Notes under the pieces: model-generated | What the model was told of the DNA's origin: nothing | Databases searched by the model: none | The model's input: only the letters and a program-made list of their open reading frames with translations | Made by a program: the position numbers and the translations under genes | Source of the DNA: Bacteroidales bacterium | GTDB lineage: Bacteria; Bacteroidota; Bacteroidia; Bacteroidales; Tenuifilaceae | Direction: 5' to 3' | DNA: 47,036 bases | NCBI GenBank assembly: GCA_016931855.1 | Contig: JAFGDZ010000075.1 | Span: 1 to 47,036, forward strand | Shown: positions 32,950 through 40,049 of the stretch, in pieces | How the letters are laid out: the number at the start of each line of letters is the position of its first letter | Position numbering within the stretch: position 1 is the stretch's first letter

Positions 32950-33591
32950 ATGGCAAATGAACTAGTTTCAATGGCGCAGGCGTTTTCTGGCCTGCCAATG
33001 GACTCCCTAATCGGAGGTCCGCTAAATGCTGCCGCAAAAGCAAACGCAGCAATGGCTCTTACCCAAACATCTTTCATGCTCGACACGTGCTTTGTAAAGA
33101 AAGGGGACAACAACTACGAGCCCATCATGATTTCGATGACCCTAACAAGAGGCGTTATCCAAGCCAGCGAGGATCCATCAGCGGCTCCTGTTATCGACTC
33201 ATTCCAAACCAAGTTCGAGCTGCCGCTCATCACCATCATTCCATTGAACTCTTTAGCAGTAGATAATGTAGACATTACTTTCGAAATGGAGGTAAAGTCG
33301 AGCTACGGCGAAGACACCAAGGAAGAAAAGTCGAAGCAGCTTAAGGCCGACTCGAGTTTTGAGGCAAAGATCGGTTATGGGCCATTCTCTGCAACCATTA
33401 AGGGTAGCGTAAGTTACGATCAAAAAGAGTCGTCCTCAAAGGATACTCACTACCAAAAGAGCAACTCCGCTAAGTACACCGTAAAGGTACATGCCGGACA
33501 GCTACCTCTTCCTCAAGGCGTTACTACCATCATCAATGCGTTCTCCAAGTCTGTTGAGCCTATTGAGATCAAGAAGAAAGACGCTAAGTAA
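32950..33591 (+). CDS. DUF2589 domain protein, full-length form 1
   Basis: This 213-residue protein has all parts I associate with DUF2589: an N-terminal amphipathic helix (SLIGGPLNAAAKANAAMALTQ), a strand block with LDTCFVKKGDNNYEPIMISMTLT, the family core LPLITIIPLNSLAVDNVDIT followed by FEMEV, a Lys/Ser-rich loop, and the terminal KVHAGQLPLPQGVTTIINAF. No signal peptide is present. The domain function is unknown. Neighbours include two further DUF2589-like proteins, a DUF2589-like divergent protein, and toxin-like genes. It is the first structural gene after the LytTR regulators and is followed by a strong hairpin. Confidence 0.85.
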   Translation: MANELVSMAQAFSGLPMDSLIGGPLNAAAKANAAMALTQTSFMLDTCFVKKGDNNYEPIMISMTLTRGVIQASEDPSAAPVIDSFQTKFELPLITIIPLNSLAVDNVDITFEMEVKSSYGEDTKEEKSKQLKADSSFEAKIGYGPFSATIKGSVSYDQKESSSKDTHYQKSNSAKYTVKVHAGQLPLPQGVTTIINAFSKSVEPIEIKKKDAK

Positions 33592-33656
33592 CAGTACGTT
33601 TACCAGCAGCCATTCATTCCGAATGGGCTGAGTAAAGTAACTAAGTTAATTTAAAA

Positions 33657-33691
33657 GCTACTCGCCGGATTGTTAAAAGCCGGCGGGTAGC
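33657..33691 (+). other. Strong hairpin between the first two DUF2589 genes
   Basis: GCTACTCGCCGG (33657-33668) pairs with CCGGCGGGTAGC (33680-33691) with one G-T pair and an 11-base loop, 23 bases before the next ATG. No T-run follows, so it is more likely an mRNA-stability or differential-expression element than a terminator. A weaker hairpin (CAGCCATTC/GAATGGGCTG) lies at about 33607-33631. Confidence 0.6.
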
Positions 33692-33713
33692 CACTAACCA
33701 CAAACATTACAGA

Positions 33714-34313
33714 ATGGAAAATAGCACCACCCTCGAACAAACGTATGGCAAGCAGCTTCCCAAAGTTGCAGACCTACTTAGCGCGCCACTGGTAGCCGCT
33801 GCTTCTGCCAACTCGTTCATGGTAAGAGAGCAAACCCGCTTTTTAATGGACACCTGCTTCGTTTCAAAAGGTGATAATCGCTACGAGCCAGTTATAATTG
33901 AGATGACTCTCACAAAAAGTGTTATTTCCGAAGGCGACAACAATGAGGTAACGAAGCAGGAAATTACCTCAACCTTTGGTATACCGCTTTTAACGCTTGT
34001 CCCGCTCAACTCGCTCGCTGTAGACAATGTAGATATCGACTTTAGCCTCGAGATTGTTTCGTACGAGGCCTCCCAATCATCTGGCAACGAAAGCAGAGAG
34101 GAGCAAGCCGGGAACCCCAATCAAACAACAACCAAGGAGCCGGTGCTAACAGGTAAGTTGAGTTATGATTCTAGCGACAAGAAGGAGAACAGGAGCCACA
34201 ATGCATCGAAGCTCAACGTTAAAATTCATGCAGGCACAATACCCCTTCCCGTAGGGTTGACCACTCTTATAGACCTTTACGTGAAATCGATAAATGCAAC
34301 TCCCAACAACTAA
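33714..34313 (+). CDS. DUF2589 domain protein, full-length form 2
   Basis: This 199-residue paralogue of the preceding protein shares the N-terminal helix (LLSAPLVAAASANSFM), FLMDTCFVSKGDNRYEPVII, the core IPLLTLVPLNSLAVDNVDID and the terminal KIHAGTIPLPVGLTTLIDLY. The intervening loop is shorter and rich in Ser, Glu, Asn and Thr. No export signal is seen. Having two similar but non-identical copies suggests a hetero-oligomer or paired components. The gene ends 11 bases before a small zinc-ribbon gene, so co-transcription is likely. Function is unknown. Confidence 0.85.
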   Translation: MENSTTLEQTYGKQLPKVADLLSAPLVAAASANSFMVREQTRFLMDTCFVSKGDNRYEPVIIEMTLTKSVISEGDNNEVTKQEITSTFGIPLLTLVPLNSLAVDNVDIDFSLEIVSYEASQSSGNESREEQAGNPNQTTTKEPVLTGKLSYDSSDKKENRSHNASKLNVKIHAGTIPLPVGLTTLIDLYVKSINATPNN

Positions 34314-34324
34314 ATACAGATAGC

Positions 34325-34534
34325 ATGGATAGCAAACTACAAAAGTTAGATTGCCCCATATGCGGGAATCACATATTCTTTGAGGTAACCCGCCTGCTAA
34401 AAGGCGAATCATTCTCTTGTCCCAACTGCCAAAGTGCCATTAGCCTAAGTTCTAGCAGCACTACCACGGTAGAAAGGGCAATGGTAGAACTTGAAAAGTT
34501 TAGCGTTAAGCACAATATCACCACAAAAAAGTAG
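34325..34534 (+). CDS. Small zinc-ribbon protein
   Basis: This 69-residue protein has two CxxC knuckles, CPICGN (residues 10-15) and CPNCQ (about 32-36), spaced for one zinc ion, followed by a Ser/Thr-rich linker and a short charged C-terminal helix (ERAMVELEKFSVKHN). It is wedged between two DUF2589-type genes (11-base and 7-base gaps), so it is probably a partner or assembly factor for them. I do not recognise a named family. Confidence 0.75.
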   Translation: MDSKLQKLDCPICGNHIFFEVTRLLKGESFSCPNCQSAISLSSSSTTTVERAMVELEKFSVKHNITTKK

Positions 34535-34541
34535 AATAACT

Positions 34542-35000
34542 ATGATTAGCTTAAAGACATTTATTGATGCAGTACACGATTCTATTGTTGCTGCAAATGA
34601 CACGCTTACTGATAGCAGCGTGGGTATTATTGCCAAGTTTTTCAAAAAGGCCGACCCAGAAGGGAACGGTGAAGCGCTGATACCCGAATCGATAGTAGTA
34701 AAATACCCCGTAACAACAGATAACGGGGTTAGAGAAGTGGACGTGAAAGTTCCGCTGCTTACGCTGGCTCCCCTAACTTGCCCAACCGTTGATCAAGTTG
34801 AGTTCACCACCAAGTTCGAAATGGAAGTGGTTGACAACGACCTACAGCTTAACTTTTCGAGGGATAACAAGGATACCAAGGATGTAACCTCTAACCGTTC
34901 GGGAATATTGAAAATTATGATATCACCGCAGGATATCCCGGAAGGACTAAAAACGCTGATAGAAGGTTACGAGCGAATCCTTAAATCTCAAATTCCATAA
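34542..35000 (+). CDS. Reduced DUF2589-like protein
   Basis: I start at the ATG at 34542 (MISLKTFIDAVHDSI), because the longer frame from 34491 overlaps the zinc-ribbon gene. The 152-residue protein keeps the DUF2589 hallmarks in shorter form: an N-terminal helix (FIDAVHDSIVAANDTL), a strand region PESIVVKYPVTT, the core VPLLTLAPLTCPTVDQVEFT followed by FEMEV, and the end LKIMISPQDIPEGLKTLIEG. The middle loop is shorter than in the two preceding paralogues. Function is unknown. Confidence 0.78.
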   Translation: MISLKTFIDAVHDSIVAANDTLTDSSVGIIAKFFKKADPEGNGEALIPESIVVKYPVTTDNGVREVDVKVPLLTLAPLTCPTVDQVEFTTKFEMEVVDNDLQLNFSRDNKDTKDVTSNRSGILKIMISPQDIPEGLKTLIEGYERILKSQIP

Positions 35001-35016
35001 TCAGGAGGTCTTGCTT

Positions 35017-35457
35017 ATGAGATTTTTCTGGACACGCAAGAAGAAGAAGTATACGATTGCGCTAAGCAAGTTGGTCGGTGACATCCGCGAGATGCTAAAT
35101 AGCAACCATTTAAACATGGAGCGATACCATGCTGAACGGTTAAAGATGCTTTTTGACGAGGATGGGACTCCTAAAAAAATGCGATGCAGAACAGGCGAGA
35201 GCTCCAGCATTGAGATTCCCCTATTCATGCTAACAAACCATCGCGTCATGCAGCTAAGCGAGATGAAGGTAAGCTTGCCCATAGTAGCCGATTCAATAAA
35301 TGTAGCCGACCTAAATGGCGACCAAAAGGATAGTATTGGAAGCTATACGGTGACTGTTTCAGAAAGAAGAAAAGGCAAAGGTGAGTGCACTATTGACATT
35401 CTATTTTGCCTTAAGGAGGATAATTTGCAGCACTCACCCAGTGAAATATCGGCTTAA
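35017..35457 (+). CDS. Highly divergent DUF2589-like protein with basic N-terminus
   Basis: A rare good Shine-Dalgarno (AGGAGG at 35003-35008) is 8 bases from the ATG at 35017, so I reject the TTG at 35011. The 146-residue protein starts MRFFWTRKKKKYTIALSKL, then a helical region, a strand block with IEIPLFMLTNHRVMQLSEMK at the position of the DUF2589 core, and a CTIDILFCLKED strand at the position of the terminal motif. I infer a distant DUF2589 relationship from this order; sequence identity is low. The four-lysine start could bind nucleic acid or membrane. It follows the previous gene closely. Confidence 0.6.
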   Translation: MRFFWTRKKKKYTIALSKLVGDIREMLNSNHLNMERYHAERLKMLFDEDGTPKKMRCRTGESSSIEIPLFMLTNHRVMQLSEMKVSLPIVADSINVADLNGDQKDSIGSYTVTVSERRKGKGECTIDILFCLKEDNLQHSPSEISA

Positions 35458-35515
35458 TAGTACAAACAGAGTCGCCGAAAACTGATTAGAGTAGGCATCA
35501 ATTAAACAAACAGCA

Positions 35516-35959
35516 ATGCCAATAAAAGACTACCAAAACTTCACCTACCTAGGATATACGGAGGGTGAAAAGGGATATCCTACGCTCTACTTTAAAGAGG
35601 GTAGGTATACCCAAAAGCACGATGATCCCGAGAATGAAGGATGGCATCCAGTAGATCAGCATTACCGTGGAGCCAACATCTTTAGGAAAGAATGGGAGCG
35701 CTATGTGAAGATGAGAGAAGGCAAAGATCAAAGCGGAAAGAACGCTTTTAAAGCGGCATTCATGAAAGGAACGTACGATAGCAATGAGTCTGATGCTAAG
35801 TATTTTGAATGCAGTTCAGCGGATGGAGTTAGCTGGATAGGTCACCCTTCACGATCTCGGTTCATTGAAGCAGGGAGCCACGGATGTAACCCACTATACG
35901 ACGCAGCATATGCTATGAGCATTTTAGAAAAAGGGAAGATAGCAGATAATGCAAAGTAA
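35516..35959 (+). CDS. Stand-alone copy of the N-terminal domain of the CdtB-like fusion
   Basis: This 147-residue protein is a single domain that I do not recognise in named families. It matches residues 1-140 of the next protein: YQNFTYLGYTEGE against YSDFTYIGYSLWY, PTLYFKEGRYTQKHDDPE against PTLYFAEGKYIQEHYEPD, then GWHP, a shared EC motif (FECSSADG against CECHVKNG) and a final DAAYAMSILEKG against DKSYAGKILAAG. It has no signal peptide. As a free copy of the toxin's own N-domain it might be a loading partner, a chaperone or an immunity-like protein; these are inferences. Confidence 0.75.
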   Translation: MPIKDYQNFTYLGYTEGEKGYPTLYFKEGRYTQKHDDPENEGWHPVDQHYRGANIFRKEWERYVKMREGKDQSGKNAFKAAFMKGTYDSNESDAKYFECSSADGVSWIGHPSRSRFIEAGSHGCNPLYDAAYAMSILEKGKIADNAK

Positions 35960-35980
35960 GCAACCTTAACCTCACCCAAT

Positions 35981-37147
35981 ATGGCAATTGACGGCTATTC
36001 CGATTTTACTTATATCGGCTATTCTCTTTGGTATGAAAAGCCAACCCTCTACTTTGCAGAGGGAAAGTACATTCAGGAACATTATGAACCTGATATTGTA
36101 GGATGGCATCCCAATCCCACCAACGATTGTATTCGGATAAATATCACAGCCGAGGCTGCCGAACTTTACTATCATATAAGAGATGAGAGCCAAAAGGTTA
36201 CAGAATTTGCCAGAGAGGTAGTTAACGGAACTTATAATGCGGCAGTAGGAGGGGCTTTATGCGAATGCCACGTAAAGAACGGCATGGTATACGCAGTTCA
36301 CATACTACAGGGACGGTTAATTCGCTTTACCGAGCCTAGCTTCAACAGGGCATTCGATAAGAGTTATGCAGGCAAGATTCTAGCAGCAGGAGTATTTGCT
36401 CCAAACAAAAAAAGTAGAACTATGAGCATTTTAACGTGGAACACACAAGGAATAAATCCATTAGGGTTTACCCTTAATCAAATGCAACAAAACTTTCCAC
36501 TAGCAACCCAAAGCCTTATACCCAACTATATCTGCTATCAGGAAGCAGGAAATGCCTGTTACGGGACTGCACTGGGATCTGCTATTACTTGTACATGGAA
36601 TCCGGCTCCATCGCTAGGTGTATATTATCAAATAACGAATGCCAACATAAACGGTACCCTCTACAATGGCTACCATGTTCCTTGGCGCGCCTCTGCCACC
36701 GGAAATCAACGTTGCAGCATGGCTATACTTTGGCGTGCTATTCTTGGTGGGCATGTCAGCTTCCCTATTGGTGCATTAGCCTCGGGGTACTCAAAACGCA
36801 GACCTGTAATTTGGGTTACACCTACCAGCGGCACTCCAAGAGTAGGATGCATCCATGCTCCTGCCGGAGGAAATATGAGTTATTTAACAGCAGCTTTAAA
36901 TGCCATTGCTATAGGGGCACCCGAATCTGGTTGGTATTTGGTTGGAGATATAAACATCGAACCAGAGAATCTTGGAGCACTTCCTCTGGGAGTAGCCGTA
37001 CAGCACACCGGAGGCTGGACACACATGGGTGAAGATGTAGACACCAACCTCGACTATCTTTTTCGCCACACAGCACCAGCGTTTGCCAACGTGCAAAGGG
37101 CAGGGAGCATAGTCCATTCAAATCATTTACAATGTAGGTTTGCGTAG
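35981..37147 (+). CDS. CdtB/DNase I-like nuclease fused to a novel N-terminal domain
   Basis: Residues 1-145 of this 388-residue protein are the domain shared with the preceding gene. Residues 147-388 match cytolethal distending toxin subunit B of the exonuclease-endonuclease-phosphatase superfamily: LTWNTQG (N154), YICYQEAGN (E188), RRPVIWV (R274), IHAPAGGN (H292), GDINIEP (D323, N325), NLDYLF (D358) and a terminal SNHLQCRF (H382). The usual SDH end has Asn381 in place of Asp, which could lower metal-dependent activity. There is no signal peptide and no CdtA or CdtC gene, unlike classical CDT. The N-domain therefore probably supplies delivery or targeting. DNA damage by the toxin is inferred from family. 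Confidence 0.85.
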   Translation: MAIDGYSDFTYIGYSLWYEKPTLYFAEGKYIQEHYEPDIVGWHPNPTNDCIRINITAEAAELYYHIRDESQKVTEFAREVVNGTYNAAVGGALCECHVKNGMVYAVHILQGRLIRFTEPSFNRAFDKSYAGKILAAGVFAPNKKSRTMSILTWNTQGINPLGFTLNQMQQNFPLATQSLIPNYICYQEAGNACYGTALGSAITCTWNPAPSLGVYYQITNANINGTLYNGYHVPWRASATGNQRCSMAILWRAILGGHVSFPIGALASGYSKRRPVIWVTPTSGTPRVGCIHAPAGGNMSYLTAALNAIAIGAPESGWYLVGDINIEPENLGALPLGVAVQHTGGWTHMGEDVDTNLDYLFRHTAPAFANVQRAGSIVHSNHLQCRFA

Positions 37148-37210
37148 GATCAAAGTTACCCCAATAAAGGGCCACTCCTGTACTTCCAGCAATTTCACCT
37201 CAAAATCAGA

Positions 37211-38905
37211 ATGCCAAAAGCATTGCCAAACAAACTAATTAAAAAGAACGCCATGAGTAACATCAGAGAACTTAAGAGACAACTTGATGCTGAACTTACA
37301 AAAAAGTTCATCGAAGAGTACCCCGAAAAGGGTTTAAATCTAGCCAAAGTTTGTGCTACCGAACTGGGTAAGTTGAAAGGCAGTTATTACCTCAAAGGAG
37401 GCAATGCAATTGCCATATTAAAGGGTGCGCCTGTAAGTGGAGACTGGGATTTTCAGTACTATCCAGAGGTCGAAGTGTACAATAGTTGGGCGACAAAAAT
37501 TCACGAAGTAGACACGCGGATAGTAAAGGTACTGGAAACCGTTGCGAAAGAATTTGTTAAGGATAAAACAATCCTGACAAAGTTGGAGGGGATCTTTTGT
37601 GGCCTAAAGCACGATCACATAAAACCTATTCCTAAAGAAAATGCTTACTTAAGCAACAAATGCACAGACTTTTCAATAGGCAGAGACGGCTACCTGAATA
37701 AAAGCTACTACCAAATAGTCAACAGCCCTAAGTTTATAAAAGACAAAACCACAGGAGAAGGTAGGTTGTCTCTCGACAAAAGTGAGATATGTTACAAAAA
37801 GCCCGCAGTAGATCCTGTAAAAGGTAATGTAAAACCTTGCATTTACGTAAACTATTCTATTCCTGGGTTTATATTATACCGGCTGGCAGTAAGGTACACC
37901 TACGAATTAAAGAAGCCGGAAGACTACTACGGTTCAGGTTCTGCTACAAAAACGGTAACCTTAAAATCCGAACTTATTGATATTTCGGTACCAAGAATAG
38001 GTAGTGCCGAAACCTGTATTTCTCAGGAAGGCATAATTACCAACTTCTTTGTAAAAGATAATATTAGGATACCTGGATGGGGGTATCACTTGTACGAAAA
38101 TATTAACCTTTTACAGGAGATTAAGCTAGGGATAAGCGGAAGCGCCCATAAAAAAGCGAAAAGAATAGAGCGGGGAAAAGAATCGTTAAACATGATTCTA
38201 CAACTAAATGAGAGTAGTAGCAAAAAGCTCACTGTTTCTGAATTTGTAAAAGTTGATACCCCTCTTAAAGATTCTGATTCTGGGAAGACCAAAGGATTTG
38301 TATCCATCCTTACAGAGATGATATCGGATCAAATTTTAAAAGAAGATGTCTGCAAGGCAATAAACGGACGGATCGAAACATCCAAGCTGCAATCATTTGA
38401 AGATCTCGTAAATTTTGACATCCAGTGGCAAGGGCGTCCATTGGGTTCTGAGATTGTTGGCTTTCTGAAAGGTCCTCTTAAGATTGTTGCATCCACAAAT
38501 AGTGTAGCAATGACTCTAATTGAAAAGGCAAAACTAGAATTTGAGCAACTCAAAAATTCAACAACATTCAGAATTATCTCTCCATTGCTGGATATGAAAC
38601 AGAGCGAGAAGTTTCCTCTTCCCTTTGTTCTGGTTGAAGTAAAATCGGAATTATTTGGGGTGCTAAACCCTAACAATAATTTTGTACACCAAAAATCAGG
38701 CGATAGCTTTAAGTTATGGCGGTTGTCCTGTCAAACCGAATCTCAACAATCTCGCAGCATAACCCCTTTTTACGTAAGATACCTATTTATTCGCAAGCAG
38801 GATAATTCGTTCTCCGCCTATTCCATTAATAACTTTTTGAGAAAGACAATTATCGAAAGTCAGCGAATGGCTTTGGCCGAAGCTTATCAGGGCATGGATC
38901 TATAA
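37211..38905 (+). CDS. Putative nucleotidyltransferase-fold protein in the DUF2589 cluster
   Basis: I do not recognise the family of this 564-residue protein. Residues 60-82 (YLKGGNAIAIL, then SGDWDFQ) resemble the core of the polymerase-beta-type nucleotidyltransferase fold: a GG motif followed by a DxD pair (D78, D80). The remaining 450 residues contain mixed helices and strands, with no signal peptide or membrane segment. An alternative start at 37253 would remove 14 residues. The position between a CdtB-like nuclease and an M15 peptidase suggests a second effector or a modifying enzyme. The fold assignment rests on one short motif and is tentative. Confidence 0.5.
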   Translation: MPKALPNKLIKKNAMSNIRELKRQLDAELTKKFIEEYPEKGLNLAKVCATELGKLKGSYYLKGGNAIAILKGAPVSGDWDFQYYPEVEVYNSWATKIHEVDTRIVKVLETVAKEFVKDKTILTKLEGIFCGLKHDHIKPIPKENAYLSNKCTDFSIGRDGYLNKSYYQIVNSPKFIKDKTTGEGRLSLDKSEICYKKPAVDPVKGNVKPCIYVNYSIPGFILYRLAVRYTYELKKPEDYYGSGSATKTVTLKSELIDISVPRIGSAETCISQEGIITNFFVKDNIRIPGWGYHLYENINLLQEIKLGISGSAHKKAKRIERGKESLNMILQLNESSSKKLTVSEFVKVDTPLKDSDSGKTKGFVSILTEMISDQILKEDVCKAINGRIETSKLQSFEDLVNFDIQWQGRPLGSEIVGFLKGPLKIVASTNSVAMTLIEKAKLEFEQLKNSTTFRIISPLLDMKQSEKFPLPFVLVEVKSELFGVLNPNNNFVHQKSGDSFKLWRLSCQTESQQSRSITPFYVRYLFIRKQDNSFSAYSINNFLRKTIIESQRMALAEAYQGMDL

Positions 38906-38939
38906 TGCGACTATACTACAACAACAAAAAAAACACACT

Positions 38940-39401
38940 ATGAACTTATCAAAAAACCTTACACTCGATGAGGTAACCAGTTCCTCAACTGCCGACAGGC
39001 TGCATATTCGAAACGACAATATGTCGAACGAAACGCTTGAGAACCTCAAGGCTATTGCCATCAATGTATTTCAACCGGCACGCGATATATTAGGCCCCAT
39101 AAGAGTATCATCGGGATACCGTTCGCCAGAGCTTAACAAGGCCATTGGCGGTGCTCAAAACTCACAGCATTCTGTTGGCGAAGCGCTGGATCTGCAAGGG
39201 ATAAGATCCAGCAATAACGAATTATTCCATTTTATCAAGGACAACCTCATTTTCGATCAGCTTATCTGGGAGTTTGGAAGTAACAGCAATCCGGATTGGG
39301 TTCATGTTTCATACCGAAGAGGAGGGGGAAATCGCAACCAGATTTTGATCTCTGTAAAAGAAAATGGGAAAACAGGGTATAAAAGGTGGCCATCAGTTTA
39401 A
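38940..39401 (+). CDS. Peptidase M15 family D-Ala-D-Ala carboxypeptidase-like protein
   Basis: This 153-residue protein has the zinc-ligand pattern of the M15 family: GYRSPELNKAIGG, SQHSVGEALDLQ (His77 and Asp84, H-x6-D), and WVHVS (His122), the third ligand. The length and order fit the small phage-endolysin-like M15A type that cleaves peptidoglycan peptides. It lacks a signal peptide, so it must leave the cell by a non-Sec route, by lysis, or act internally. In the cluster it could open a passage through the cell wall or be an antibacterial effector. No holin is seen nearby. Confidence 0.87.
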   Translation: MNLSKNLTLDEVTSSSTADRLHIRNDNMSNETLENLKAIAINVFQPARDILGPIRVSSGYRSPELNKAIGGAQNSQHSVGEALDLQGIRSSNNELFHFIKDNLIFDQLIWEFGSNSNPDWVHVSYRRGGGNRNQILISVKENGKTGYKRWPSV

Positions 39402-39524
39402 TACCTCTAATCATGTTTTAAATTCTGGAGATTAGCACTCAAATGAAAACTATTACCCGGATAATAGTAGGCAGAGCCGAATAGCCTTAATATAGTAGGC
39501 AAAATATCAAAAAACAAAAGACCT

Positions 39525-39767
39525 ATGAGCAAATATTATTGTTGGTTGCAGTATTACGATAATGATACCCTAAAGCAATCTAGTAGTGATGAAATAAAGT
39601 TTGAAGACAAGCATAAACATGGAGCTCAGCCCAGCAATGATAACTGGAATGCCTGTCTTGATAGCTTAGTTCTGAAAGTAAATGGTTTGAGAAAACCCCC
39701 ATTAATGCCTTTGTCAAGGGATACAATTAATAGTAAAGCAGAAAAAAAGACACGTTCTGAGCACTAG
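39525..39767 (+). CDS. Small uncharacterised protein at end of DUF2589 cluster
   Basis: This 80-residue frame (MSKYYCWLQYYDNDTLKQSS) is co-oriented with the cluster and is followed by a non-coding gap. The sequence is polar with a tyrosine-rich start and a basic tail (SKAEKKTRSEH). I recognise no motif. It could be a partner or immunity protein for the block. The ATG and the AT-rich upstream segment resemble those of its neighbours, which is the only positive support. Confidence 0.45.
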   Translation: MSKYYCWLQYYDNDTLKQSSSDEIKFEDKHKHGAQPSNDNWNACLDSLVLKVNGLRKPPLMPLSRDTINSKAEKKTRSEH

Positions 39768-39955
39768 TTCACCTTTTGTTTAGTTAAGGATAATTATAAC
39801 CAAAGATGTGTACTGCGAAAATTAAAGGGTTGAACTCTCACGGTGACAAAGTCGAAAAATAGCAGTGGAGTCCAAAACCCATTTCTCCGGGATCAAACCG
39901 GCACACCAGCACCGCAAAGGTTGCTGTAGGAGATTGTTGCTCCTAAAATCAAATT

Positions 39956-39992
39956 ACACCTCTCCAAGCGAGTTCTTGGAGAGGTGTATATT
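39956..39992 (+). terminator. Strong terminator hairpin closing the DUF2589 cluster
   Basis: ACACCTCTCCAAG (39956-39968) pairs exactly with CTTGGAGAGGTGT (39975-39987) around CGAGTT and is followed by ATATTCT. The T-run is short. It overlaps the possible ORF start at 39984, which argues for the later ATG at 40050 for the next gene. An AGGAG...CTCCT hairpin lies just upstream at about 39929. Confidence 0.65.
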
Positions 39993-40049
39993 CTACGTCC
40001 CAAGTGGTACATCCCCATAGCAAATGTCAACGAACAAACGAATTTGAGC

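Noticed and set aside
31772..39767. Contractile injection system or prophage explanation for the DUF2589 cluster
   Set aside because: No sheath, tube, baseplate, capsid, portal, terminase or integrase gene is present in the window.
39830..39920. Possible tRNA gene near 39830-39920
   Set aside because: A CCGGGATCAAACCGG segment superficially resembles a T-arm, but no acceptor stem or anticodon arm can be folded.
39984..40049. Upstream extension of the Cache-channel protein by 22 residues
   Set aside because: It starts inside a strong terminator hairpin, and the later ATG at 40050 places the first membrane helix directly after a basic N-terminus.
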